From contig CAYWFP010000114.1 of the NCBI GenBank assembly GCA_964457365.1, positions 1 to 10,957 of the forward strand: DNA of 10,957 nucleotides, read 5' to 3'. The stretch is from CAYWFP01 sp964457365. Lineage in GTDB: Bacteria; Planctomycetota; SZUA-567. The notes below the pieces were generated by a model. It made no database searches and was not told the origin of the DNA. It worked only from the letters and a program-made list of their open reading frames with translations. This document shows, in pieces, positions 6,435 to 10,957 of this stretch (position 1 is its first letter; each line of letters starts with the position of its first letter). The translations under genes and the position numbers were made by a program.

Positions 6435-7664
6435 ATGAAGCCGTGGCTATCCTGGGCGATTCTCGGCGCGACCGTGCTCGGCGCCATCGTCGGCGCGCTT
6501 CTCGACGACAAGGCGGTCATGTTCGCGCCGCTGGGGGCGCTCTTCCTGCGGTTGATGACGATGATGGTGGTGCCGCTGGTGGCGTGCAGCATCGTCACCG
6601 GCGCGGCGTCACTCGGCAAGAGCAGTTCCGCCGGCAAGGCCGCGGGCGTGACCATCGGCTACTACCTGCTGACGACGCTGATCGCCGTCACCCTCGGCGT
6701 GGTCATCGCCCTGGTCTTCCAGCCCGGCGCGGGCCTGGAGATCAAGGACTTCGACCACGCCCGGAGCTTCTCCGCCCCCGCGGCCGACCCCGACGACGAT
6801 GCGGGCTTCTGGGGCGTGCTGAACTCCTTCGTGCCGGCGAACCTCGTCGACTCGATGGCCAAGAGCGCCATCCTGCAGATTCTCTTCTTCGGCATGTTCT
6901 TCGGCCTCGCCACCGGCTCGCTCTCGGAGGAGCGGCGCAGCGCCGTCATCACCTTCTTCGATGCCTGCACCGACGCGCTGATCTGGATGATGATGAAGAT
7001 CGTCTACCTCGCGCCGCTGGGCGTCTTCGCGCTGATGGCCGACGCGGTCGGCTCTTTCGGCTGGCACATGCTCGAAAACCTGCTTTACATGGTCCTCCTG
7101 TATATCGCCGGGCTGGCGATCCACATGATCGTCGTCTACGGCGGGATGGTGAAACTCTTCTCCAACGTCAAGCCGCGATTGTTCTTCGCCAAGATGGTCA
7201 AGGCCCAGCTCTTCGCCCTCTCGAGCGCCTCCTCAATGGCGACGCTGCCGGTGAACATGGAAGTCTGCGAGGAAGACCTGGGGTTGCGCAACGCCACGAG
7301 CTCCTTCGTCCTGCCCATCGGCGCGACCATCAACATGGACGGCAACTCGATGTACTACGGGCTCGCGGCGGTCTTCCTGGCGCAGATCTCCGAGATGGAG
7401 CTGACCTTCGGCATGGTGATGCTGATCATCCTTGCCTCCACCACCGGCTCGATCGGGCAGGCGGGCGTGCCGGGGCCGTCGCTCCTGCTGATCGGCGTGC
7501 TGGTCGCCGTCGGGATTCCGCTGACGGGCGTGGGCATCCTCATCGGCGTCGACCGCATCTTCGACATGCTCCGCACCGCGGTCAACATCACCGGCGACGC
7601 CTCCTGCGCGGCGGTGGTGGACAAGCAGGCGAACGTGGCGGCGGCGCCCCCCGCGCCGGCGTGA
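6435..7664 (+). CDS. Dicarboxylate/amino acid:cation symporter (DAACS, Glt/DctA family)
   Basis: A 409-residue inner-membrane symporter with the family's eight helices and two re-entrant hairpins. HP1 carries the serine-rich SSASSMATLP (263-272), TM7 carries NMDGN (300-304), HP2 carries QAGVPGPS (342-349), and TM8 carries DRIFDMLRTAVNITGD (373-388). The TM8 residues D373, D377, R380, T381, N384 and D388 have the same spacing as the ligand and Na+ residues of GltPh (D390 to D405). Arg380 indicates an acidic substrate, and Asp377, which holds the amino group in GltPh and is Ser in DctA, favours glutamate or aspartate over C4-dicarboxylates. The oddity is NMDGN where the family has NMDGT, altering a cation/substrate-site residue. 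Residues 100-125 form an unusually acidic loop. Start ATG 6435 follows GGAGGGG. It is 86 bp after thyX, with hairpins between them. Confidence 0.95.
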   Translation: MKPWLSWAILGATVLGAIVGALLDDKAVMFAPLGALFLRLMTMMVVPLVACSIVTGAASLGKSSSAGKAAGVTIGYYLLTTLIAVTLGVVIALVFQPGAGLEIKDFDHARSFSAPAADPDDDAGFWGVLNSFVPANLVDSMAKSAILQILFFGMFFGLATGSLSEERRSAVITFFDACTDALIWMMMKIVYLAPLGVFALMADAVGSFGWHMLENLLYMVLLYIAGLAIHMIVVYGGMVKLFSNVKPRLFFAKMVKAQLFALSSASSMATLPVNMEVCEEDLGLRNATSSFVLPIGATINMDGNSMYYGLAAVFLAQISEMELTFGMVMLIILASTTGSIGQAGVPGPSLLLIGVLVAVGIPLTGVGILIGVDRIFDMLRTAVNITGDASCAAVVDKQANVAAAPPAPA

Positions 7665-7688
7665 GGGGGCGGCCATGTACCGCAATCT

Positions 7689-7826
7689 CTATACCCTCCT
7701 CCGGGTGGTCACGCCGCTGGCTGCGCGGAAGGCCTCGCGGTCGAAGCCGTGGATGAACTCCGCCACGTTCTCCGCCGCCATGGCGATATCCCACAGCGTC
7801 GCCGCGTCGCATCCGTCAGGCCGCAT
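7689..7826 (-). pseudogene. hepT: Truncated HepT-like HEPN toxin (DUF86), N-terminal 45 codons only
   Basis: From ATG 7826 the frame reads ATLWDIAMAAENVAEFIHGF (9-28) then DREAF, which is the first helical pair of HepT/DUF86 proteins ('LWDML.AA..I..F..G..FEAF'). The similarity fades at about residue 37 and the frame stops at TAG 7691-7689. HepT proteins are normally about 110-140 residues, and their RNase motif R-x4-6-H lies in the missing C-terminal half. No other frame continues the protein before the symporter gene ends at 7664. The start overlaps the mntA stop by 11 nt (ATGCGGCCTGA), the translational coupling expected of an MNT-HEPN pair. The remnant should have no nuclease activity. Confidence 0.65.
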
Positions 7827-8118
7827 AGATCCGTTCCTTCGACTCGAGGATCGCGCGCCGGCGGTAGGGATTCCTGATGTTCTTCTCGGCGACCAGATCG
7901 ACCTCACGGCCGAAGAGCGCGCGCAGGTCCTCGATCATCGCCATGCGGTCGAAGAGGCTGTGATCAGCGTCCGGGGCGAAACGCACAAGTACGTCGACGT
8001 CCGAGTCGGGGCCGAAGTCGTCGCGCAGAACCGAGCCGAAGAGCGAGAATTCCGTCACCTTCCACCGCAGGCAGAAGTCGCGAACCTGCTCCGGCGGGAT
8101 ATCGATGCGAGCGGTCAT
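7816..8118 (-). CDS. mntA: MntA-type minimal nucleotidyltransferase (antitoxin of an MNT/HEPN system)
   Basis: A 100-residue minimal nucleotidyltransferase. The catalytic motif is GSVLRDDFGPDSDVDVLVRF (28-47), the family's GSxxRxDxxxxSDxDxxV pattern, with metal ligands Asp40 and Asp42 and the third Asp at position 74 (REVDLV). In type VII toxin-antitoxin systems, MntA neutralises HepT by transferring AMP to a tyrosine near its RNase motif. ATG 8118 is chosen because a strong GGGAGG site lies 6 nt upstream and it gives the normal length; the frame is open further upstream only as antisense to the PTS gene. The partner hepT overlaps the stop codon by 11 nt but is truncated, so this antitoxin is intact without a working toxin. 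It may persist as a neutral remnant or guard against a related toxin elsewhere. Confidence 0.9.
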   Translation of the reverse strand: MTARIDIPPEQVRDFCLRWKVTEFSLFGSVLRDDFGPDSDVDVLVRFAPDADHSLFDRMAMIEDLRALFGREVDLVAEKNIRNPYRRRAILESKERIYAA

Positions 8119-8182
8119 GCGTAGCCTCCCTCGGAGTAGTCTATGCTTGATCGTCCGGGAATGCAAGCTCTTCAGCCCCCTC

Positions 8183-8689
8183 CTACTGCAGCCCGCTGAG
8201 GATTCTGATGATCTCGTGCTCGTCCTCGGCGGCGAGCAGCGCGTCGAGGAGCCAGTCCTCCTGCACGAAGCTCTGCGCCACCCACTTGTAGAAGTTGAGA
8301 TAGGTCTTGTCGTCGTAGCTCGGGGCGGTGATGCCGAAGAAGACGTGCACCGGCTCGCCGTCGGGGGCGTCGTACCACACCCCCTCGCGGCTGCGGGCGA
8401 AGATGATCGCGAAGTCGCGCGGCTGCATCGACCGCACGTGCGGCACGGCGATGCCGCCGCCGAGGGCGGTGGAGCCCTGTTTCTCGCGGTGGACGAAGTC
8501 GGCGAGGAACTTGCTCCGGTTGCGCACCACGCCGGTCTTGTCGAAGAGGTCGGCCAATTCCTCCACCACCTCCCACTTGAGGCGGTCGCGCTCGCGCTCC
8601 TCGTCCTTCTCCGGGTCGATCTCGTCGAGGTGTCCGTTTCGTAAACCCAATTGGACGAATTCCGGCTTGAGATAACGGGCGATATACAT
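8183..8689 (-). CDS. PTS EIIA type-2 domain protein (fructose/nitrogen-PTS-like)
   Basis: A 168-residue cytoplasmic EIIA protein of the PTS_EIIA_2 fold. The phosphorylation site is His84 in ALGGGIAVPHVRSM, the usual 'G.A.PH' box, and the second conserved His is in GEPVHVFFGI (His115). In a PTS it receives phosphate from HPr and passes it to EIIB, or signals phosphorylation state to regulators as PtsN does. Residues 24-39 are highly charged (DPEKDEERERDR) and lengthen the region before the catalytic box. No EI, HPr, EIIB or EIIC gene lies nearby, so it is an orphan and may be regulatory. Start ATG 8689 follows GGGGAG; a longer frame to 8722 would run through the palindromic operator. mntA follows after 64 bp. 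The promoter and operator upstream suggest sugar-responsive control. Confidence 0.9.
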   Translation of the reverse strand: MYIARYLKPEFVQLGLRNGHLDEIDPEKDEERERDRLKWEVVEELADLFDKTGVVRNRSKFLADFVHREKQGSTALGGGIAVPHVRSMQPRDFAIIFARSREGVWYDAPDGEPVHVFFGITAPSYDDKTYLNFYKWVAQSFVQEDWLLDALLAAEDEHEIIRILSGLQ

Positions 8690-8702
8690 GCAGCTCCCCA
8701 GT

Positions 8703-8714
8703 GCAACCGGTTGC
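8703..8714. promoter_or_regulatory. Perfect 12-bp palindrome GCAACCGGTTGC, likely LacI-family operator
   Basis: GCAACC-GGTTGC reads the same on both strands and sits between the -10 box (8725-8730) and the ribosome site of the PTS EIIA gene, at roughly +4 to +15 of its transcript. Even-length palindromes with a central CG and AAC/GTT arms are typical of LacI/GalR-family operators. This position would let a bound repressor block transcription. No LacI-family gene is in the window. Confidence 0.6.
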
Positions 8715-8724
8715 TCACCCACAT

Positions 8725-8754
8725 TTTATAGCATGTCGAATTTTTTTTCGCCAA
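8725..8754 (-). promoter_or_regulatory. Promoter of the PTS EIIA gene
   Basis: Read leftward, TTGGCG (8754-8749) is followed by 18 bp, including an A8 run, and TATAAA (8730-8725). The start would be near 8718, giving a leader of about 29 nt that contains the GCAACCGGTTGC palindrome. The T8/A8 tract inside the spacer may bend the DNA. Confidence 0.55.
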
Positions 8755-8762
8755 CAAAAGTC

Positions 8763-8794
8763 TCGACAGGGCAACGGTTTTCCGATAATATAAT
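8763..8794 (+). promoter_or_regulatory. Probable promoter of the Rrf2 regulator gene
   Basis: A perfect -10 hexamer TATAAT (8789-8794) lies about 7 bp before a likely start near 8801, and 30 bp before ATG 8825. The only -35-like element is TCGACA (8763-8768), 20 bp away, which is too far for a standard promoter. The -35 region is therefore weak. Rrf2 proteins often repress their own promoters, and the AT-rich stretch 8780-8820 is the natural place for such a site, but I see no convincing dyad. Confidence 0.4.
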
Positions 8795-8824
8795 ACAAAG
8801 TTGGTCAGGTATAAAGGGTATAGG

Positions 8825-9232
8825 ATGCAGCTCTCGCAGAAATGTCTTTACGCTTTGCGCGCGGTCTTCGAGCTCGCCCGCGCCGCGGATTGCAAACCGC
8901 GGACCATTCGCGATCTCGGCGCGGCGCAGGGGATCTCCGAGGTATTTCTGCAGAACATCCTGCGCGAGCTCCGGCAGGGCGGCTTCGTTGCATCTCGCCG
9001 AGGCCGCGACGGCGGTTACGTCCTCGCGCGCCCGGCCGAAGCGATCACGATGCGGCAGCTCATCCGCTTCATCGAAGGCGAGCCCGCGTCCATCGACGAC
9101 GACATCTTCGCGCCGGTCTTCCGCGAGGCGGCCGAAGCGGAGAGCGAGATCTTCGGGCGCGTCACCATGGCCGACCTGGTGGCCCGCAGCGCCGGTCGCC
9201 CCGGATGCGTGCTCGTGGGGATGGGGCTGTGA
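8825..9232 (+). CDS. Rrf2-family transcriptional regulator, CymR-like (no Fe-S cysteine cluster)
   Basis: A 135-residue Rrf2 protein. It opens MQLSQKCLYALRAVFELA, the family's first helix, followed by the helix-turn-helix (TIRDLGAAQGISEVFLQNIL) and the wing LRQGGFVASRRGRDGGYVLA with the invariant RGxxGGY. The dimerisation helix region follows from about residue 75. The cluster-binding cysteines of IscR/NsrR at about 92-106 are absent; Cys occurs only at 7, 23 and 128, so this is probably not an Fe-S sensor. The same holds for CymR, the Rrf2 repressor of cysteine metabolism in Firmicutes. A sulfhydrylase gene starts 73 bp downstream on the same strand, supporting control of sulfur amino-acid synthesis. 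ATG 8825 is preceded by AAGGG and gives the family's usual N terminus; TTG 8801 in frame is less likely. Confidence 0.93.
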   Translation: MQLSQKCLYALRAVFELARAADCKPRTIRDLGAAQGISEVFLQNILRELRQGGFVASRRGRDGGYVLARPAEAITMRQLIRFIEGEPASIDDDIFAPVFREAAEAESEIFGRVTMADLVARSAGRPGCVLVGMGL

Positions 9233-9305
9233 TCGGGAGACGAGGGGAGGATGTCGGGTTGCGTCTCGCCGGCCCGACCATATCGGAGCACATGGAGGAT
9301 CAATC

Positions 9306-10616
9306 ATGCCGGGACTCGAAACGAACGCGCTGCACGCCGGGCACGTGCCCGACGAGGCGACCCTGTCGCGGGCGGTTCCGATCTACCAGACCACCAGCTA
9401 CGCCTTCCGCGATTCGCGGCACGCGGCGGACCTCTTCGCGCTGAAGACCTTCGGCAACATCTACACGCGGCTGATGAACCCGACGACGGAGGTGCTGGAG
9501 AATCGCCTCGCCGCGGTCTTCGGCGGCACGGGCTGCGTCTGCACGGCCTCGGGCATGGCCGCGACGTTCTACGCCACCGGCACCATCGCCTCCGCCGGGC
9601 AGAACATCGTCTCCGGCAGCAACGTATACGGCGGCACGGCCACGCTCTTCGCGCACCAGTACAAGCGCTTCGGCATCGACGTCCGCTTCGTGGATTCGTC
9701 CGACGCGAAGAATTTCGAGGCGCGCATCGACGCCAAGACGCGCTGCCTCTTCATCGAGTCCGTCGGCAATCCCAAGAGCAATATCGACGAGATCGACGCC
9801 ATCGCCGCGGTCGCGCACAAGCACGACATCCCGCTCATCGTCGACGCCACCGTCTCGCCGCCGCCGATCTTCGATCCGTTCGCCCACGGCGCAGACATCG
9901 TCGTCGTCTCGCTGACCAAGATCCTCGGCGGCCACGGCACCAGCATCGGCGGGGCGGTGATCGAGAGGGGCGACTTCGACTGGACCGCCGCCGGCTTCCC
10001 CGAGTTGACCTCACCCGATCCCTCGTATCACGGCTTCAACTTCTGGAAGGCCTTCGGCGATCACGACGGGGCCGACCCGCGCGGCGTGGCTTTCTCGGTC
10101 AAGGTCCGCACCGGGATGCTTCGCGACACCGGCGCGTGCCTCTCGCCGTTCAACGCGCAGCAGATCCTCCTCGGCGTCGAGACCCTGCCGCTGCGCGCCC
10201 GGAGGCACTGCGAGAACGCGCAGCAGGTAGCCGAGTTCCTCGAGCAACATCCGGCCGTGGCGTGGGTCGAGTACGCGGGGCTGCCGAGCCACAAGGACCA
10301 CGCGCGCGCGAAGAAGTATTTCCCCCTCGGCCCCGGCGCCCTCTTCGGCTTCGGCGTCAAGGGCGGGCTCGAGGCGGGCAGGACGTTTATCGAGTCGGTG
10401 AAGCTCTGCTCGCATCTGGCGAACATCCTCGACGCCAAGACCTTGGTGATCCACCCGGCCAGCACCACCCACCAGCAGCTCTCGGAGGAGGAGCAGCTTG
10501 CCGCCGGGGTGACGCCGGATTTCATCCGCCTCTCGGTCGGCCTCGAGTCGTTGGAGGACATTCTGGCCGACCTGGATCAGGCGCTCAAGACGTCGCAGCA
10601 GGTCACGGGCTCTTGA
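9306..10616 (+). CDS. metY: O-acetylhomoserine sulfhydrylase-like PLP enzyme (Cys/Met metabolism family)
   Basis: A 436-residue PLP enzyme of the Cys/Met metabolism family, with MetY-like length and layout. It starts LETNALHAG and AVPIYQTTSYAF, has YTRLMNPT (53-60) for phosphate binding by the neighbouring subunit, ASGMAA (81-86), and the PLP lysine Lys205 in SLTKILGGHGTSIGG. Its C-terminal SHLANILDAKTLVIHPASTT (369-388) and SVGLESLEDILADL are also typical. MetY converts O-acetylhomoserine and sulfide to homocysteine. Two family-conserved positions differ: VDAT (179-182) where VDNT is usual, and VSLTK where HSxTK is usual. The cofactor Asp180 and Lys205 are kept. Start ATG 9306 follows GGAGG at 9294-9298. 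It is probably co-transcribed with the Rrf2 gene upstream. A cystathionine gamma-synthase-type role is possible but the inserts favour MetY. Confidence 0.9.
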   Translation: MPGLETNALHAGHVPDEATLSRAVPIYQTTSYAFRDSRHAADLFALKTFGNIYTRLMNPTTEVLENRLAAVFGGTGCVCTASGMAATFYATGTIASAGQNIVSGSNVYGGTATLFAHQYKRFGIDVRFVDSSDAKNFEARIDAKTRCLFIESVGNPKSNIDEIDAIAAVAHKHDIPLIVDATVSPPPIFDPFAHGADIVVVSLTKILGGHGTSIGGAVIERGDFDWTAAGFPELTSPDPSYHGFNFWKAFGDHDGADPRGVAFSVKVRTGMLRDTGACLSPFNAQQILLGVETLPLRARRHCENAQQVAEFLEQHPAVAWVEYAGLPSHKDHARAKKYFPLGPGALFGFGVKGGLEAGRTFIESVKLCSHLANILDAKTLVIHPASTTHQQLSEEEQLAAGVTPDFIRLSVGLESLEDILADLDQALKTSQQVTGS

Positions 10617-10743
10617 TGTTGTCCGCGTCGCTGGCGAGGGTGGCGCGCAACGTGCGCGTCGTCTGCGCTCCGAGAAACCATGCGGGCTGTTGCGGGTCGA
10701 TGAGGCAGGCGCCGGTCCTGGCCGGGGCGTCGCCATCGCCACC
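10617..10743. other. Non-coding flank between metY and the tRNA fragment; no gene seen
   Basis: A GC-rich 127-bp stretch. It holds one small hairpin, CGCGC (10644-10648) with GCGCG (10654-10658), but no T-run, so no intrinsic terminator for metY can be named. No open frame with a ribosome site is seen. Confidence 0.5.
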
Positions 10744-10783
10744 GCGGGGGAGGGATTTGAACCCTCGGCCTCCGGGTTATGAG
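10744..10783 (-). tRNA. 3' half of tRNA-Met(CAT), initiator-like; displaced att-site fragment
   Basis: Read leftward, the sequence gives an anticodon loop CTCATAA (10783-10777, anticodon CAT) and the 3' anticodon-stem strand CCCGG. The variable loop AGGCC, T arm GAGGG-TTCAAAT-CCCTC (perfect five-pair stem) and acceptor strand CCCCGC follow. The CCC after CTCATAA and the CGGAGG context resemble bacterial initiator tRNAs. The 5' side is absent: before the loop stands CCAAAA, which cannot pair with CCCGG, and no D arm follows in the next 170 bp. No encoded CCA is present. A 3' half ending in the anticodon arm is the usual core left when a tyrosine-recombinase element integrates in a tRNA gene. 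An alternative is a tRNA split by a group I intron, whose 5' half would lie beyond the window. Confidence 0.7.
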
Positions 10784-10826
10784 TTTTGGAAACAACCCTT
10801 ATATGACAACAGGTTACAAGAATTTG

Positions 10827-10845
10827 GTGCACGGAAAGTGCACGG
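10827..10845. repeat. Direct repeat GTGCACGG, two copies 11 bp apart
   Basis: GTGCACGG occurs at 10827-10834 and 10838-10845 with a start-to-start distance of 11 bp, one helical turn, so both copies face the same side of the DNA. Each contains the palindrome GTGCAC. It lies 44 bp from the tRNA fragment, where arm-type sites for an integrase or excisionase are usually found. Confidence 0.55.
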
Positions 10846-10868
10846 TCACGCGTTCAAGAAATGAAAAA

Positions 10869-10912
10869 TGAAGTGAAATGAAGTGGCGGTAACCGCAGTG
10901 AATTGAAGTGAA
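10869..10912 (+). repeat. TGAAGTG repeats around the palindrome GCGGT-A-ACCGC
   Basis: TGAAGTG occurs at 10869-10875, 10879-10885 (10 bp apart) and 10904-10910. The shared AGTGAA core recurs at 10872, 10897 and 10907. Between the second and third copies is a perfect inverted repeat, GCGGT (10886-10890) and ACCGC (10892-10896), around one base. The spacing of about one helical turn suggests a protein-binding array rather than coding sequence. Confidence 0.5.
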
Positions 10913-10957
10913 CTGTAGCAGCCTTTCTGTGCCACCTTCTGGTTACGAACCCGACGA

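Larger units (their letters stand above)
10784..10957. mobile_element. Probable end of an integrated element (continues past right edge)
   Basis: From 10784 the sequence becomes AT-richer than everything before it and carries no recognisable gene. By the logic of tRNA-targeted integration, the displaced 3' tRNA half marks the chromosome side, so the element lies to the right. It contains phased short repeats. On the minus strand a frame open from the right edge ends at TGA 10846-10848 (about 36 residues, no recognised family). No integrase is visible inside the window, so the element itself is inferred. Confidence 0.45.

Noticed and set aside
7675..8124. Frame of 149 codons on the + strand after the symporter
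   Set aside because: It is the antisense of mntA and the hepT remnant. The minus strand carries real motifs and a strong ribosome site.
8119..8757. N-terminal extension of mntA by more than 200 codons
   Set aside because: The extension is an out-of-frame shadow of the PTS EIIA gene, and ATG 8118 has a GGGAGG site and gives the family's usual length.
8688..9305. In-frame upstream extension of metY
   Set aside because: It overlaps the Rrf2 gene out of frame. The MetY family N terminus begins at 9306 behind GGAGG.
10620..10760. Intrinsic terminator after metY
   Set aside because: The hairpins there lack any downstream T-run, so a terminator call cannot be supported.
9251..10864. Open frame of 537 codons on the + strand ending in RDLNPRPPGYE
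   Set aside because: It is a shifted shadow of metY. The 'RDLNPRPPGYE' tail is the well-known false translation of the antisense of a tRNA 3' end, which helped identify the tRNA fragment.
1..10957. CRISPR array, phage or defence island
   Set aside because: No regularly spaced repeats, cas genes or known defence genes were seen. The only defence-related item is the broken MNT/HEPN pair.

Overview
This is a GC-rich bacterial chromosome segment in which most genes can be recognised by family. The mix suggests a Planctomycetes/Verrucomicrobia/Lentisphaerae-type (PVC) bacterium: an N-sulfoglucosamine-type sulfatase, a GHL6-like glycosidase remnant, an FAD-dependent oxidoreductase of the FAD_oxidored type, ThyX instead of ThyA, and a MoxR ATPase. 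That placement is inference from gene content only; no marker gene is present.

Left part (1-5440). The 3' end of a MoxR AAA+ ATPase gene runs rightward off the left edge. Facing it is a tightly packed leftward operon of five genes, in transcription order: IclR regulator, FAD-dependent oxidoreductase, short-chain dehydrogenase, a glycosidase gene reduced to its two ends by an internal deletion and frameshift, and a cytoplasmic formylglycine-type sulfatase. Gaps are only 9-30 bp, and a near-consensus promoter (TTGACA-N17-TATTTT) lies in front of iclR. The set looks like an inducible pathway for oxidising and desulfating an imported sugar or glycoside, whose glycosidase step has been lost here.

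Middle (5441-8118). A divergent promoter drives thyX (FAD-dependent thymidylate synthase) through a roughly 110-nt leader that can form two mutually exclusive hairpins. A Glt/DctA-type amino-acid/cation symporter gene follows. Converging on it is a type VII toxin-antitoxin pair (MntA nucleotidyltransferase and HepT HEPN toxin) in which hepT is cut off after about 45 codons, so the antitoxin survives without a working toxin.

Right part (8119-10743). A lone PTS EIIA-domain gene runs leftward from a promoter carrying a perfect 12-bp LacI-type palindrome over the transcription start. Divergent from it is an Rrf2-family regulator followed by an O-acetylhomoserine sulfhydrylase (MetY-like) gene, which looks like a CymR-style sulfur amino-acid unit.

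Right edge (10744-10957). The 3' half of a tRNA-Met(CAT), most like an initiator tRNA, ends abruptly in its anticodon arm. It is followed by AT-richer DNA with helically phased short repeats and palindromes. This looks like the displaced attachment-site end of an element integrated in a tRNA gene, with the element continuing beyond the window.
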